Notes under the pieces: generated by a model
Told to the model about the DNA's origin: nothing
The model's database searches: none
The model's input: only the letters and a program-made list of their open reading frames with translations
Program-made: the position numbers and the translations under genes
Assembly: GCF_004116625.1 (NCBI RefSeq)
Contig: NZ_NXIE01000003.1
Location: forward strand, 186,001-250,000
DNA from: Halarcobacter mediterraneus
GTDB lineage: Bacteria > Campylobacterota > Campylobacteria > Campylobacterales > Arcobacteraceae
Length of the DNA: 64,000 bases
Direction of reading: 5' to 3'
In this document: piece by piece, positions 26,127 to 34,910 of the stretch
Layout: every line of letters begins with the position of its first letter
Numbering within the stretch: the stretch's first letter is position 1

Positions 26127-26729
26127 CTATTTCTTCTGAAGAATCACTCTAATAACACTTGCTTCCCCTTGGTGACCTTTACCTTCATTAAGATGAGTAA
26201 TAACTTCTTCAACTTTAATTTTTTCACAAGAAGGAAAAGATTCTTTAAAATCCTCTACACTATAAAGCAAGTCTAAGTCTTTTGGACCACCACTATTGTA
26301 AGCTAATTGGTTAGTAGAAAAAAATTCTCCTATAAAGTATCCATTAGTTTCTAAAGCATTTTCGATATTTTCAAACAATCTTTTTCTATCATTTTTATGC
26401 ATATGCAAATATGAAGAGACAATAGAACCATACTTTTTGTTTACTTCCCAATGATTTAAATCAATACACTTTGTTAGGATATCCACATCATGCTCTTTAG
26501 CAAATTGCTGTAATTTTGATAATCCTATATTAGAGGCATCTAAAGCAGTTACTTTAAAACCTTTTTTAGCTAAAAAGACAGCATTCCTACCTTCTCCTTC
26601 ACCTAAACATAAGACATCTTTACTTCTATCAAAATTCTCTTTACAAGACTTTATAAACTCATTTGCTTCTTTCCCATAAAAATACTCATTTACTGAAAAC
26701 TTATCATTCCAAAAATTTTGTTGGCTCAT
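26127..26729 (-). CDS. Class I SAM-dependent methyltransferase (TehB-like)
   Basis: A 200-residue methyltransferase. Motif I is VLCLGEGEGRNAVFLAKKG, the loop that binds SAM, followed by VTALDASNIGLSKL with the acidic residue that holds the ribose. The N-terminus FWNDKFSVNEYFYGKEANEF is typical of the TehB / tellurite-resistance and thiopurine-type group. The acceptor substrate is not identifiable. It lies 73 bases upstream of metH on the same strand with an AT-rich gap, so it may share a transcript. Confidence 0.8.
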   Translation of the reverse strand: MSQQNFWNDKFSVNEYFYGKEANEFIKSCKENFDRSKDVLCLGEGEGRNAVFLAKKGFKVTALDASNIGLSKLQQFAKEHDVDILTKCIDLNHWEVNKKYGSIVSSYLHMHKNDRKRLFENIENALETNGYFIGEFFSTNQLAYNSGGPKDLDLLYSVEDFKESFPSCEKIKVEEVITHLNEGKGHQGEASVIRVILQKK

Positions 26730-26904
26730 TATATTTTCCTTTATTTTAAAAGTAGAATTTTATCTTAGGAAGTTAAAAATATCATTTTTTTATATATTTA
26801 TAAATTAAACTTATCTGTTTTTAATTTATAATCTTTATCTCACTTTATTTTAATATTTCTTTAGCTAATATATTTCTTAAAAATTTTATCGTAGGATATT
26901 TAAT

Positions 26905-27825
26905 ATGACTGAAGCTAAATACATCTGGATGGATGGGGAATTTGTTAATTGGCAAGATGCAAAAGTACATGTATTAAGCCACACATTGCATTATGGGAAT
27001 GGTGCGATTGAAGGTACAAAAGCTTATAAGACGCATGATGGAAGATGTGCTATTTTTAAACTAGAAGAGCACACTAAAAGATTAATTAACTCTGCAAAAA
27101 TGACACTAATTGATGTGCCTTTTACAGCTGATGAATTAAATGAAGCACAAATTGAACTATTACAAAAAAATGAACTATTTGAAGGTGCTTATATTAGACC
27201 ATTAGTATATTTAGGATATGGTGTTATGGGACTTTATCATAAAGACGCACCTGCCCAAGTTTCAATCTCTGCTTGGGAATGGGGAGCATACTTAGGTGAA
27301 GAAGGAATGAAAAAAGGTGTTAGAGTAAAAATTTCATCTATGACAAGAACTCCTAATACTTCAGGTATGGGTAAAGCAAAAGCAGTTGCTAATTACCTTA
27401 ACTCTCAAATGGCAAAATTTGAAGCAGTTGAAGCAGGATATGATGAAGCATTATTAAGAGATGACCAAGGTTACATTGCTGAAGCTAGTGGAGCTTGTTT
27501 TTTCATCGTTAGAAATGGAGAGATTATCACACCTCCAAATGATAACTCACTTGAATCAATTACTCAAGCAACTGTTCTTGACTTAGCTGAAGACTTAGGA
27601 TACAAAGTTACAAGAAGAAGAATTACTAGAGAAGAAATATATATTGCAGATGAAGCCTTCTTTACAGGTACAGCTGTTGAAGTAACACCTATCAGAGAAG
27701 TTGATTGTAGAGTTATAGGAGAAGGGGAAAGAGGACCTATAACAGAAGCATTACAAACAGCTTATTTTGATGTAGTTCAAGGGAAAAATGAAAAGTATCA
27801 AAAATACTTAACTTATATAAACTAA
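26905..27825 (+). CDS. ilvE: Branched-chain amino acid aminotransferase
   Basis: A 306-residue class IV PLP aminotransferase. The hallmark start KYIWMDGEFVNWQDAKVHVLSH, HYGNGAIEGTKAY, and the phosphate-binding DEAFFTGTAVEVTPI region are present; the PLP lysine falls in GMGKAKAVANYLNS, and DEALLRDDQGYIAEASGACFF follows. It transfers amino groups between Leu, Ile or Val and their 2-oxo acids in the cytoplasm. A TAGGAT ribosome-binding site precedes the ATG. The SPFH gene begins 13 bases later. Confidence 0.96.
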   Translation: MTEAKYIWMDGEFVNWQDAKVHVLSHTLHYGNGAIEGTKAYKTHDGRCAIFKLEEHTKRLINSAKMTLIDVPFTADELNEAQIELLQKNELFEGAYIRPLVYLGYGVMGLYHKDAPAQVSISAWEWGAYLGEEGMKKGVRVKISSMTRTPNTSGMGKAKAVANYLNSQMAKFEAVEAGYDEALLRDDQGYIAEASGACFFIVRNGEIITPPNDNSLESITQATVLDLAEDLGYKVTRRRITREEIYIADEAFFTGTAVEVTPIREVDCRVIGEGERGPITEALQTAYFDVVQGKNEKYQKYLTYIN

Positions 27826-27838
27826 AAAGGGAAAATGT

Positions 27839-28924
27839 ATGCCAATAGATAATGACTATTTCAAAAATAGACAACAAAATAAAAACAACTCAAACAACAA
27901 TGGAGGTGGAGGAAACTACCAACCTCCTTTTGAACCACCTGAATTTTTTAAAAACTTTGGGAAAAAAGCAGGTTTTATATATGCAATTATAATAATAGTT
28001 GCTATCTTATTCATCTTTAAACCTTTTGTGATAATTGAATCAGGGCAAGTTGGGATTAAAGTTACAGCAGGTAAATATGAAGATAGACCTTTAAATCCTG
28101 GTTTTCACTTATATTTTCCTGTAGTCCAACAAGTTATTGTAGTAGATACAAAAGTAAGATTAATAAACTATGCTTCAATTGAAACAAGTGGTAGTGGTGG
28201 TTTTGATAGAAGTATTAAACTAAATCCAGCAATTAATATTCTTGATGCAAGAGGTTTACCTGTTTCTATTGAATTAACAGTTCAATATAGACTTACAGCT
28301 GCAGGAGCTCCTGTTACTATTGCTACTTGGGGTAGAGGTTGGGAAGATAAAATTGTTAACCCTGTAGTAAGAAATATTGTAAGAAATGTTGTTGGTGGAT
28401 TTAATGCGGAAGAGTTACCAACAAGAAGAAATGAAATTGCTACAATGATTGAAAATGGAATTAGAACAGAAATTGAATCACTAAAAGACAAACCCGTATC
28501 AGTTGAATCTGTTCAATTAAGAGAAATTGTTCTTCCTCAAAAAATCAAAGATCAAATTGAGAGAGTTCAAATAGCAAATCAAGAAGCTCAAAGAGTAAGA
28601 TATGAAGTTCAAAGAGCAAAACAAGAAGCAGAGAAAAAAGCAGCCTTAGCAAAAGGGGAAGCTGATAAGAATAGAATTGAAGCACAAGGTAGAGCAGATG
28701 CAGTTACAATTGAAGCAAAAGCACAAGCTGCTGCAAATAAATCAATTGCCGCTTCACTTACATCAAATTTACTTAAAATGCAACAAATCCAAGTGCAAGG
28801 TAAATTTAATGAGGCACTTAGAGAAAATAAAGATGCAAAAATTTTCTTAACTCCTGGTGGTTCTACTCCAAATATTTGGGTTGATACAAAAAACAAATCA
28901 AGAGATACAGCAATTAATCAATAA
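27839..28924 (+). CDS. SPFH/prohibitin-domain membrane protein
   Basis: A 361-residue protein. A disordered, Asn/Gly-rich N-terminus (about 1-38, with NNNGGGGNYQPPFEPP) precedes a membrane helix (about 43-62), the SPFH/Band 7 domain (about 65-245, with SGQVGIKVTAGKYEDRPLNPGFHLYFP) and a coiled coil rich in Ala, Gln, Glu and Lys (about 245-320). Members form large ring assemblies on the membrane and modulate proteases such as FtsH. No hflK/hflC pair is adjacent, so this is a single-gene prohibitin-type protein. It lies 13 bases after ilvE and is probably co-transcribed. Confidence 0.88.
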   Translation: MPIDNDYFKNRQQNKNNSNNNGGGGNYQPPFEPPEFFKNFGKKAGFIYAIIIIVAILFIFKPFVIIESGQVGIKVTAGKYEDRPLNPGFHLYFPVVQQVIVVDTKVRLINYASIETSGSGGFDRSIKLNPAINILDARGLPVSIELTVQYRLTAAGAPVTIATWGRGWEDKIVNPVVRNIVRNVVGGFNAEELPTRRNEIATMIENGIRTEIESLKDKPVSVESVQLREIVLPQKIKDQIERVQIANQEAQRVRYEVQRAKQEAEKKAALAKGEADKNRIEAQGRADAVTIEAKAQAAANKSIAASLTSNLLKMQQIQVQGKFNEALRENKDAKIFLTPGGSTPNIWVDTKNKSRDTAINQ

Positions 28925-28942
28925 GAGTGATTTTTCACTCTT
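28923..28942 (+). terminator. Hairpin overlapping the SPFH stop codon
   Basis: AAGAGTGA (28923-28930), loop TTTT, TCACTCTT (28935-28942). The TAA stop (28922-28924) runs into the left arm. The T-run is poor, so this may be weak. Confidence 0.55.
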
Positions 28943-28958
28943 ATTGTAAAAATAGAAA

Positions 28959-29246
28959 ATGTTAAAAACAATTTTTTTCTTGCTCAGTCCTTTTTTCTTA
29001 GTCATTGCTTCTGATAATGTGAATTTACAAAACAAAAATATTGAAATCAAAATATTAAATGAAAAAAGTGTAAAAAAAACAAAAGATGATTATGAAAAAG
29101 AGATTAATTTATTAGAAAAACCCAAAGGTCTTAAAGAAGACACAAAAGAAAAAGAAGACTCTCTTAAAGTTGATGGTGGGGTTAATTTCAATAAAGAAAC
29201 AAAAACTCTTGAAAGTATAAATATAAACTTAGGAAAAAAGTTTTAA
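28959..29246 (+). CDS. Small secreted or periplasmic protein, unknown function
   Basis: A 95-residue protein with an N-terminal signal sequence (LKTIFFLLSPFFLVIAS, about 1-18). The rest is very Lys/Glu-rich, low complexity and probably disordered or coiled (VKKTKDDYEKEINLLEK...KEDTKEKEDSLK), ending in a short beta-like ETKTLESININLGKKF. I do not recognise it. It lies 8 bases before hisIE, so it may be co-transcribed with it, although a functional link is not apparent. Confidence 0.55.
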   Translation: MLKTIFFLLSPFFLVIASDNVNLQNKNIEIKILNEKSVKKTKDDYEKEINLLEKPKGLKEDTKEKEDSLKVDGGVNFNKETKTLESININLGKKF

Positions 29247-29254
29247 GGTAAAAC

Positions 29255-29938
29255 ATGGAAACTATAGACTTAATAGACTGGGAAAAGATGGACGGGTTAA
29301 TCCCCGTAATTACTCAAGATGCAAATACAAATGAAGTTCTAATGTTAGCTTACATGGATAAAGAAGCTTTAGAATTAACTCTTGAAACAAAAATAGCACA
29401 TTACTTTAGTAGAAGTAAAAAAAGAATTTGGAAAAAAGGTGAAAGTTCAGGGCATACTCAAGAAGTAGTTTCAACAATGGTTGACTGTGATAATGATACC
29501 CTTTTAATAAAAGTAAATCAAAATGGTGTAGCTTGTCATACAGGAAGAAAGTCTTGTTTTTTTACAGATTTAGAAACAAATAAAATTATCTCAGATGTAG
29601 AAATTGACACAACTGCAGCATATGGAGTAATAGAAACTCTTTACCATACAATTCTTGAAAAGAAAAATGATGACCCTTCAAAATCTTATACAGCAAAATT
29701 ATTAAAGGGTAATGAAAACTCTATGTTGAAAAAAATTGTGGAAGAAGCCGGAGAATTAACTTTTGCAATTAAAGACAATAATGAAGAAGAAATAATCTAT
29801 GAAGCTGCTGATTTAATGTACCATTGTCTAGTAGCACTTGGAAGTAAGAATATAAGTCCGGAAAGAGTAAAACAGGAACTTGCTAAAAGATTTGGAATGT
29901 CTGGTATTGAAGAAAAAAACTCAAGAGTAGAAAAATAA
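29255..29938 (+). CDS. hisIE: Bifunctional phosphoribosyl-AMP cyclohydrolase / phosphoribosyl-ATP pyrophosphatase
   Basis: A 227-residue fusion. HisI domain (about 1-115): IPVITQDANTNEVLMLAYMD, DCDNDTLLIKV and the zinc-binding CHTGRKSCF. HisE domain (about 130-215): KSYTAKLL, KKIVEEAGELTFAIKD and EAADLMYHCLVAL, the MazG-like metal-binding helices. It carries out steps 2 and 3 of histidine synthesis. It starts 8 bases after the small secreted-protein gene. The gene stands away from other his genes except hisZ at 45 kb. Confidence 0.97.
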   Translation: METIDLIDWEKMDGLIPVITQDANTNEVLMLAYMDKEALELTLETKIAHYFSRSKKRIWKKGESSGHTQEVVSTMVDCDNDTLLIKVNQNGVACHTGRKSCFFTDLETNKIISDVEIDTTAAYGVIETLYHTILEKKNDDPSKSYTAKLLKGNENSMLKKIVEEAGELTFAIKDNNEEEIIYEAADLMYHCLVALGSKNISPERVKQELAKRFGMSGIEEKNSRVEK

Positions 29939-29939
29939 A

Positions 29940-31067
29940 CTACTTTTGAGTATCTAAGCTTCTTTTAAAAAGAATAAATGTAAAAATAAAAAAAACTACT
30001 CCAATTAAAAACATACTTAACATACTTTTATAAATAATTGTAATTCCTGCACCTTTAAAAAGTACTGCTTGTGAAATATCTACAAAATGACTAATAGGTA
30101 GTAAGTGCATTAAAAACTGTATAGATTCTGGCATACTTTCATATGGAGTTACAGTTCCAGAAAGCATCATTAAAGGCAATATTGTTAAGATAAAGATCAT
30201 ACCCATTTGAGGCATATTTTTAGAAATAGTACCAATAAAAATACCAATTGATGTAGTAGCAAATAAAACTAAAAAAGTACAAAATAGAAAAAGTATTATT
30301 GACCCACTAAGAGGAACATTAAGTATATATTCAACCACTAAACTTAGACTAAAAGATACACAAATTAAAACTACTATACTTGCAGTACAAACTTTAGCTA
30401 ACATTATTTCAATAGGATTTAAAGGCATAACAAGAAGATGCTCTATAGTTCCATGTTCCCTTTCTCTTATCAAAGATGCAGCGGATAAAAGAATGGATAT
30501 CATCACAATATTACTTATAATTTCATTTATACTACCAAACCAACTACTTTCAAGACTAGAATTATATTTATACCTATTTATAACTTCTACTAGCTCTAAA
30601 GAATCAGTGCCTGAAGCATTTAAAAAAGATGAGATTTCTTGATTTATAATAGCTTGAATATATCCTGCACCTATTCCCGCTTGAGACATTCTTGTTGCAT
30701 CTATATTTACTTGAATATTAGGTGTATTACCTGAAATAACATTTTTTTCAAACTCACTAGGAATAACAACAACAAAAGTATAATATCCTGAATTCATATA
30801 TGAATCTATCTCATTATTATTAATAACGCCAGGAGTATTAAATCTTGGCTTATAAAAAGAACTAATAATTCTATTTGATAATATTGAATTATCTTCATTA
30901 ACAAAAGCAATTGAAGCATTTCTTATTTCTGTAGAAGTTGCCGTTCCTCCTATATAAATAGCAAAAGAAAAAGAGTATATTATTAAAAATAACATAATTT
31001 TATCATGGAATAAGGTTCTTAATTCTTTTATCATTAGAGCATAGATGTTTCTTAAACTTCTTTTCAT
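29940..31067 (-). CDS. ABC-2 type exporter permease
   Basis: A 375-residue membrane protein of the ABC-2 permease family (YhhJ/YbhR type). It has an N-terminal membrane helix (about 22-45), a large extracytoplasmic domain (about 50-170), and five to six helices from about 180 to 370 with IREREHGTIEHLLVMPLNPIEIMLAK, the characteristic coupling segment. It shares one base with the preceding RbbA-like gene, which carries another permease domain, so the two permeases may pair. The preceding membrane-fusion protein suggests a tripartite export system. The substrate is unknown. Confidence 0.87.
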   Translation of the reverse strand: MKRSLRNIYALMIKELRTLFHDKIMLFLIIYSFSFAIYIGGTATSTEIRNASIAFVNEDNSILSNRIISSFYKPRFNTPGVINNNEIDSYMNSGYYTFVVVIPSEFEKNVISGNTPNIQVNIDATRMSQAGIGAGYIQAIINQEISSFLNASGTDSLELVEVINRYKYNSSLESSWFGSINEIISNIVMISILLSAASLIREREHGTIEHLLVMPLNPIEIMLAKVCTASIVVLICVSFSLSLVVEYILNVPLSGSIILFLFCTFLVLFATTSIGIFIGTISKNMPQMGMIFILTILPLMMLSGTVTPYESMPESIQFLMHLLPISHFVDISQAVLFKGAGITIIYKSMLSMFLIGVVFFIFTFILFKRSLDTQK

Positions 31068-33778
31068 TATGTTTCCTGCTTATTTAAAACTAAAATACTA
31101 ACAAAGATAATTACAAAAATACTAACTACTAAAACAAAAAAATCTAAATGTAAATCTTTAAACTCAACTGCCTTACTAAATATTCCTCTGCTAATATTTA
31201 TAAAATAAGTTACAGGAAAGATATTTCCTATAAATGCCCCAATGCCTTCTAAGGAACTTACGGGATCTTGTAAACCAGAAAACTGAATAGTAGGAAGAAG
31301 AGAGAAAATAGCTGTTCCACCTAAAGCTGCAATTTGTGTTTTAGCAAAAGAAGACATAAACAAGCCAATTGATGTAGTCACTATTATAAATAAAAAAGCA
31401 GCAAAAAAAAGAATTAAAAAATTACCTTTTAAAGGAACTTCAAATACTAAAAGAGTTAAAACCACTAAAGCTAAAAAACTAAGCATACTTATAAAAATAT
31501 AAGGAATTTGTTTGCCAACTAAGAATTCAAATTTACTAACAGGTGTTGCATAAAAATTTGTAATAGAACCAAGTTCCTTTTCTCTTACAATACTTAAAGC
31601 CATTAAAATTGAAGGAATAAAGATTAAAAGCATAGGAATTACAGCAGGAACTATTGCATTTATACTTTTAAAGTCTTGATTATACTTATATCGTACTAAG
31701 ATATTTGCTTTTGATTCATATGATATCCCATATTGTTCTTTTAAAGTGCTAATAAGATAAGAACTATTTAATCCTTGAACATACCCTTTGATTGTTTCTG
31801 CTCTAAAAGGAATGGTACCATCAATCCAAACTGCAACTTCTTGAGAATAACCTTTTAATAAGTTTTTACCAAAATTAGGTGGAATAACAAAAGCAACACT
31901 TATTTCAGAAGCTTTCATTTTTTCATCTAAATCACTTTGACTTATTAATTGTTCTTGTTCTAAGAAATATCTGGAACCAGAAATATTTTGAATATATTCT
32001 CTACTTTGAGGTGACTTATCTTGATCTAAAACAGAAAACTTTAAATCCTCTACATCCATACTAATTCCGTACCCCATTACAAACATTAAAATAACAGTTC
32101 CTAATAAAGAAAAAGTCAACCTTACAGGATCTCGTAAAAGTTCTAAACTCTCTTTATAGCTATAACCAAATAACCTCAAAAGACTTTTATTCTTGTTAGT
32201 TTCTTTTTTATCATTCTTAGAAGCAGTAATATCAACTTCCTCTGAAATTTCAGTATCAGTAACCTCTTTAAGATATGAAATAAATGCTTCTTCAAGGTTC
32301 TCTTTATTCTTCTTTTCAATTAACTTCTCAGGAGTATTGCTTGCTAAAACTTTTCCCCTATGCATTAAAGATATTCTATCACACCTTTCACCTTCATTCA
32401 TAAAGTGTGTAGAGATAAATATAGTTACATTATCTTTCCTTGATAACTGGATTAGAAGCTCCCAAAAGCTATCTCTAGATACAGGGTCTACTCCCGAAGT
32501 TGGCTCATCCAAAATAAGCATTTTAGGTTCATGAATTACAGCAACGGCTAAAGATAATCTTTGCTTAATCCCTAAAGGTAAATCTTCAGTTAAGGTATTC
32601 TCATATTCTTTTAACTTAAACTGTTGAAGCATTTTTTCTATTCTATTTTTTAACTCCTTTTTCTCTATTTGAAAAAGTTCCCCATGTAAATGAAGGTTTT
32701 GAAAAACTGTCAATTCTTTGTATAAAGAAAATGCTTGAGTCATATAACCAACTTTTTCTCTTGTTTCTAAAGAATTATCCTTTACATATTCTCCAAATAA
32801 TTTTGCACTACCTTTTGTTGGAACTAAAAGTCCTGTTAGCATTTTCATTGTTGTAGTTTTTCCACAACCATTTGAGCCTAGAAAACCAAAAATTTCACCT
32901 TTTTTTATATCAAAACTCACATCATCAACAGCAATAAAATCACCAAAATGCATAGTAAGATTAGAAGCTTGAATAGCATATTCTTCATCAAACTCTTTCT
33001 CTTTTATTTCTAATTTTGAGTGTTCACTTTTTTTATTATTTGGTAAAAGCTGGATAAAGGCTTCATCTATATTACAAGTATCTGTTTTTGATAATAACTC
33101 TTTTGAGGTTCCCTCAAATAATATCTTGCCTTCATCCATTGCTATAATATAATTAAAGTCTTGAGCTTCTTGCATATATGCTGTTGCAACTAATACACTC
33201 ATTTTAGGATTTGTTTCTCTTATACTATTTACTAAATCCCAAAACTGTCTCCTTGATAAAGGGTCTACACCTGTTGTAGGTTCATCTAAAATTAAAAGTT
33301 CAGGATCATGTATAAGAGCACAACAAAGCCCAAGTTTTTGTTTCATTCCTCCTGACAATTTCCCTGCTGGTCTATCTTTAAAAGAGTATAAACCTGTACT
33401 TTTTAAAAGTCTTTCAATTCTATTTTTTCTTTCCTCTTTTTCTAAACCAAATAATCTTGCAAAAAACTCTATATTTTCATAAACTGAAAGTGTCATATAA
33501 AGATTTTTTCCTAAACCTTGAGGCATATAAGCAATTTGTGGAAGAATACTATTTCGTTCTTTCTTTTTTTTTAGATTTGCAGATAAAACTTCAACTTCAC
33601 CAGTTTGAATCTTTTTAACTCCAGAAAGAATAGCTAAAAGTGTAGACTTTCCAACTCCATCAGGACCAATAAATCCAATGGTTTTACCTAAGGGGATGTT
33701 TAAATCAATACTACTTAAAGCTTGTACATCACCATATTTATGAGTTACCCCATTGATTTTGGCAATATATTTATCCAT
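31067..33778 (-). CDS. RbbA-like ABC exporter: two ATPase domains fused to an ABC-2 permease
   Basis: A 903-residue fusion. ATPase 1 (about 1-240): Walker A GPDGVGKST, signature LSGGMKQKLGL, Walker B LLILDEPT. ATPase 2 (about 265-500): Walker A GSNGCGKTT, the family-typical degenerate signature LPLGIKQRLSL, Walker B MLILDEPTSGVD. The permease (about 540-900) has six helices with ALSIVREKELGSITNFYATPV. The arrangement matches RbbA/YhiH. With the upstream HlyD-type protein and downstream permease it gives a complete yhiI-yhiH-yhhJ type export operon. RbbA was also proposed to act at the ribosome in E. coli; an export role is at least as likely here. Confidence 0.9.
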   Translation of the reverse strand: MDKYIAKINGVTHKYGDVQALSSIDLNIPLGKTIGFIGPDGVGKSTLLAILSGVKKIQTGEVEVLSANLKKKKERNSILPQIAYMPQGLGKNLYMTLSVYENIEFFARLFGLEKEERKNRIERLLKSTGLYSFKDRPAGKLSGGMKQKLGLCCALIHDPELLILDEPTTGVDPLSRRQFWDLVNSIRETNPKMSVLVATAYMQEAQDFNYIIAMDEGKILFEGTSKELLSKTDTCNIDEAFIQLLPNNKKSEHSKLEIKEKEFDEEYAIQASNLTMHFGDFIAVDDVSFDIKKGEIFGFLGSNGCGKTTTMKMLTGLLVPTKGSAKLFGEYVKDNSLETREKVGYMTQAFSLYKELTVFQNLHLHGELFQIEKKELKNRIEKMLQQFKLKEYENTLTEDLPLGIKQRLSLAVAVIHEPKMLILDEPTSGVDPVSRDSFWELLIQLSRKDNVTIFISTHFMNEGERCDRISLMHRGKVLASNTPEKLIEKKNKENLEEAFISYLKEVTDTEISEEVDITASKNDKKETNKNKSLLRLFGYSYKESLELLRDPVRLTFSLLGTVILMFVMGYGISMDVEDLKFSVLDQDKSPQSREYIQNISGSRYFLEQEQLISQSDLDEKMKASEISVAFVIPPNFGKNLLKGYSQEVAVWIDGTIPFRAETIKGYVQGLNSSYLISTLKEQYGISYESKANILVRYKYNQDFKSINAIVPAVIPMLLIFIPSILMALSIVREKELGSITNFYATPVSKFEFLVGKQIPYIFISMLSFLALVVLTLLVFEVPLKGNFLILFFAAFLFIIVTTSIGLFMSSFAKTQIAALGGTAIFSLLPTIQFSGLQDPVSSLEGIGAFIGNIFPVTYFINISRGIFSKAVEFKDLHLDFFVLVVSIFVIIFVSILVLNKQET

Positions 33779-33782
33779 TTAT

Positions 33783-34778
33783 TTATTCTTTAAAGTTTTT
33801 TGGTAAATGACTTAATTCTTCTGGCCATGGTTTAGAATTATCTAACCTTACATAGGCTATTCCTGGAAGTCCTGTTTTAATTTTTTCAAAGTATTTTTCT
33901 AATAAGCTTGAATCAATTCTTACTTTGATTCTAAACATAAGCTTCTCTCTTTCACTTTGAGTTTCTATCTCTTTTGGAGTAAATTGAGCTAAAGGAGAGA
34001 CAAAAGTTACATAAGAGGGAATAGCAATATCTGGAATAGCATCAAGTATAATTCTAGCTTTTGAACCAATATCTACAAGACCAGCTTGAGCAGTTGGAAG
34101 AAAGATTGTCATATAAGTATTCATTAAGTCTAAAACTACTAAAACTTTCCCTCCATTTGCAATAACTTCTCCAGTTTGAGCTATTTTATATAATACTCTT
34201 CCTTTTATTGGAGAATAAAGTACACTCTCATCTATATTAACTTGAATTGTTTCAACTTGTGCTTTTGCTGCATTTATTGAAGCTTGTGCATTTACAACTT
34301 GTGCTTTTGCCGCGAGTAATGCAGCTTTTGCAGTTTTTAACGTTGTTTCATCATTTTGTAAATTAATCAAAGGTAAACTCTTATTTTTATAAAGTTTTAA
34401 AGTTCTATCATAATTTATTTTTGCTAAAGATAGCTCACTTTCACGTTGTTCTACAATAGCTTTTGCATAAGTTTCTTCTTGTATTGCTTGTTCTACATAA
34501 GCTTTTGCTTGTTTTAATTTTGCTTCCAACTCATTTGTATCAAGTTTTGCTAAGATTTGTCCTTTTTGAACAATATCTCCTTCTTCTACATTTATTTCAA
34601 GAAGTCTTCCTGATAATTTTGTTGTGATATCAACTTGAGTAGTTTCTAGTCTTCCATTTCCAAAAGCAAATTCCTCTGGAAGTTCTGTCTTATTTATATC
34701 TTTATAAATTAAATAAAGTCCACTGACAATAACAAATACTATGATTATATAAAGAAAAGATTTTAATTTATTATTCAT
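33783..34778 (-). CDS. HlyD-family membrane fusion protein (YhiI-like)
   Basis: A 331-residue periplasmic adaptor. An uncleaved N-terminal membrane anchor (about 7-25) is followed by a beta-barrel/lipoyl part (LSGRLLEINVEEGDIVQKGQILAKLD, about 50-80), a long Ala/Gln-rich coiled-coil hairpin (about 80-185), the second lipoyl half (LYSPIKGRVLYKIAQTGEVIANGG) and the C-terminal barrel domain. It links the inner-membrane ABC exporter to an outer-membrane channel. It starts the three-gene export operon and ends 4 bases before the RbbA-like gene. No TolC-type gene is in the window. Confidence 0.93.
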   Translation of the reverse strand: MNNKLKSFLYIIIVFVIVSGLYLIYKDINKTELPEEFAFGNGRLETTQVDITTKLSGRLLEINVEEGDIVQKGQILAKLDTNELEAKLKQAKAYVEQAIQEETYAKAIVEQRESELSLAKINYDRTLKLYKNKSLPLINLQNDETTLKTAKAALLAAKAQVVNAQASINAAKAQVETIQVNIDESVLYSPIKGRVLYKIAQTGEVIANGGKVLVVLDLMNTYMTIFLPTAQAGLVDIGSKARIILDAIPDIAIPSYVTFVSPLAQFTPKEIETQSEREKLMFRIKVRIDSSLLEKYFEKIKTGLPGIAYVRLDNSKPWPEELSHLPKNFKE

Positions 34779-34880
34779 AAATCTTCCTAAAATTTTAGAT
34801 TAACTATAAGAAGTTAATTCATAATAATATAATTTATATTAATAAAAACTTTAGAGTAGAAAGACTAAATATTAATCATA

Positions 34881-34910
34881 TAAATAAAAGAGGTCACCCT
34901 CTTTTATTTA
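34881..34910. terminator. Terminator at the end of mrp, overlapping its stop
   Basis: Perfect 13-bp stem TAAATAAAAGAGG (34881-34893), loop TCAC, CCTCTTTTATTTA (34898-34910), with A/T-rich tracts on both sides. The mrp stop codon (34908-34910) is inside the right arm. Confidence 0.75.
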
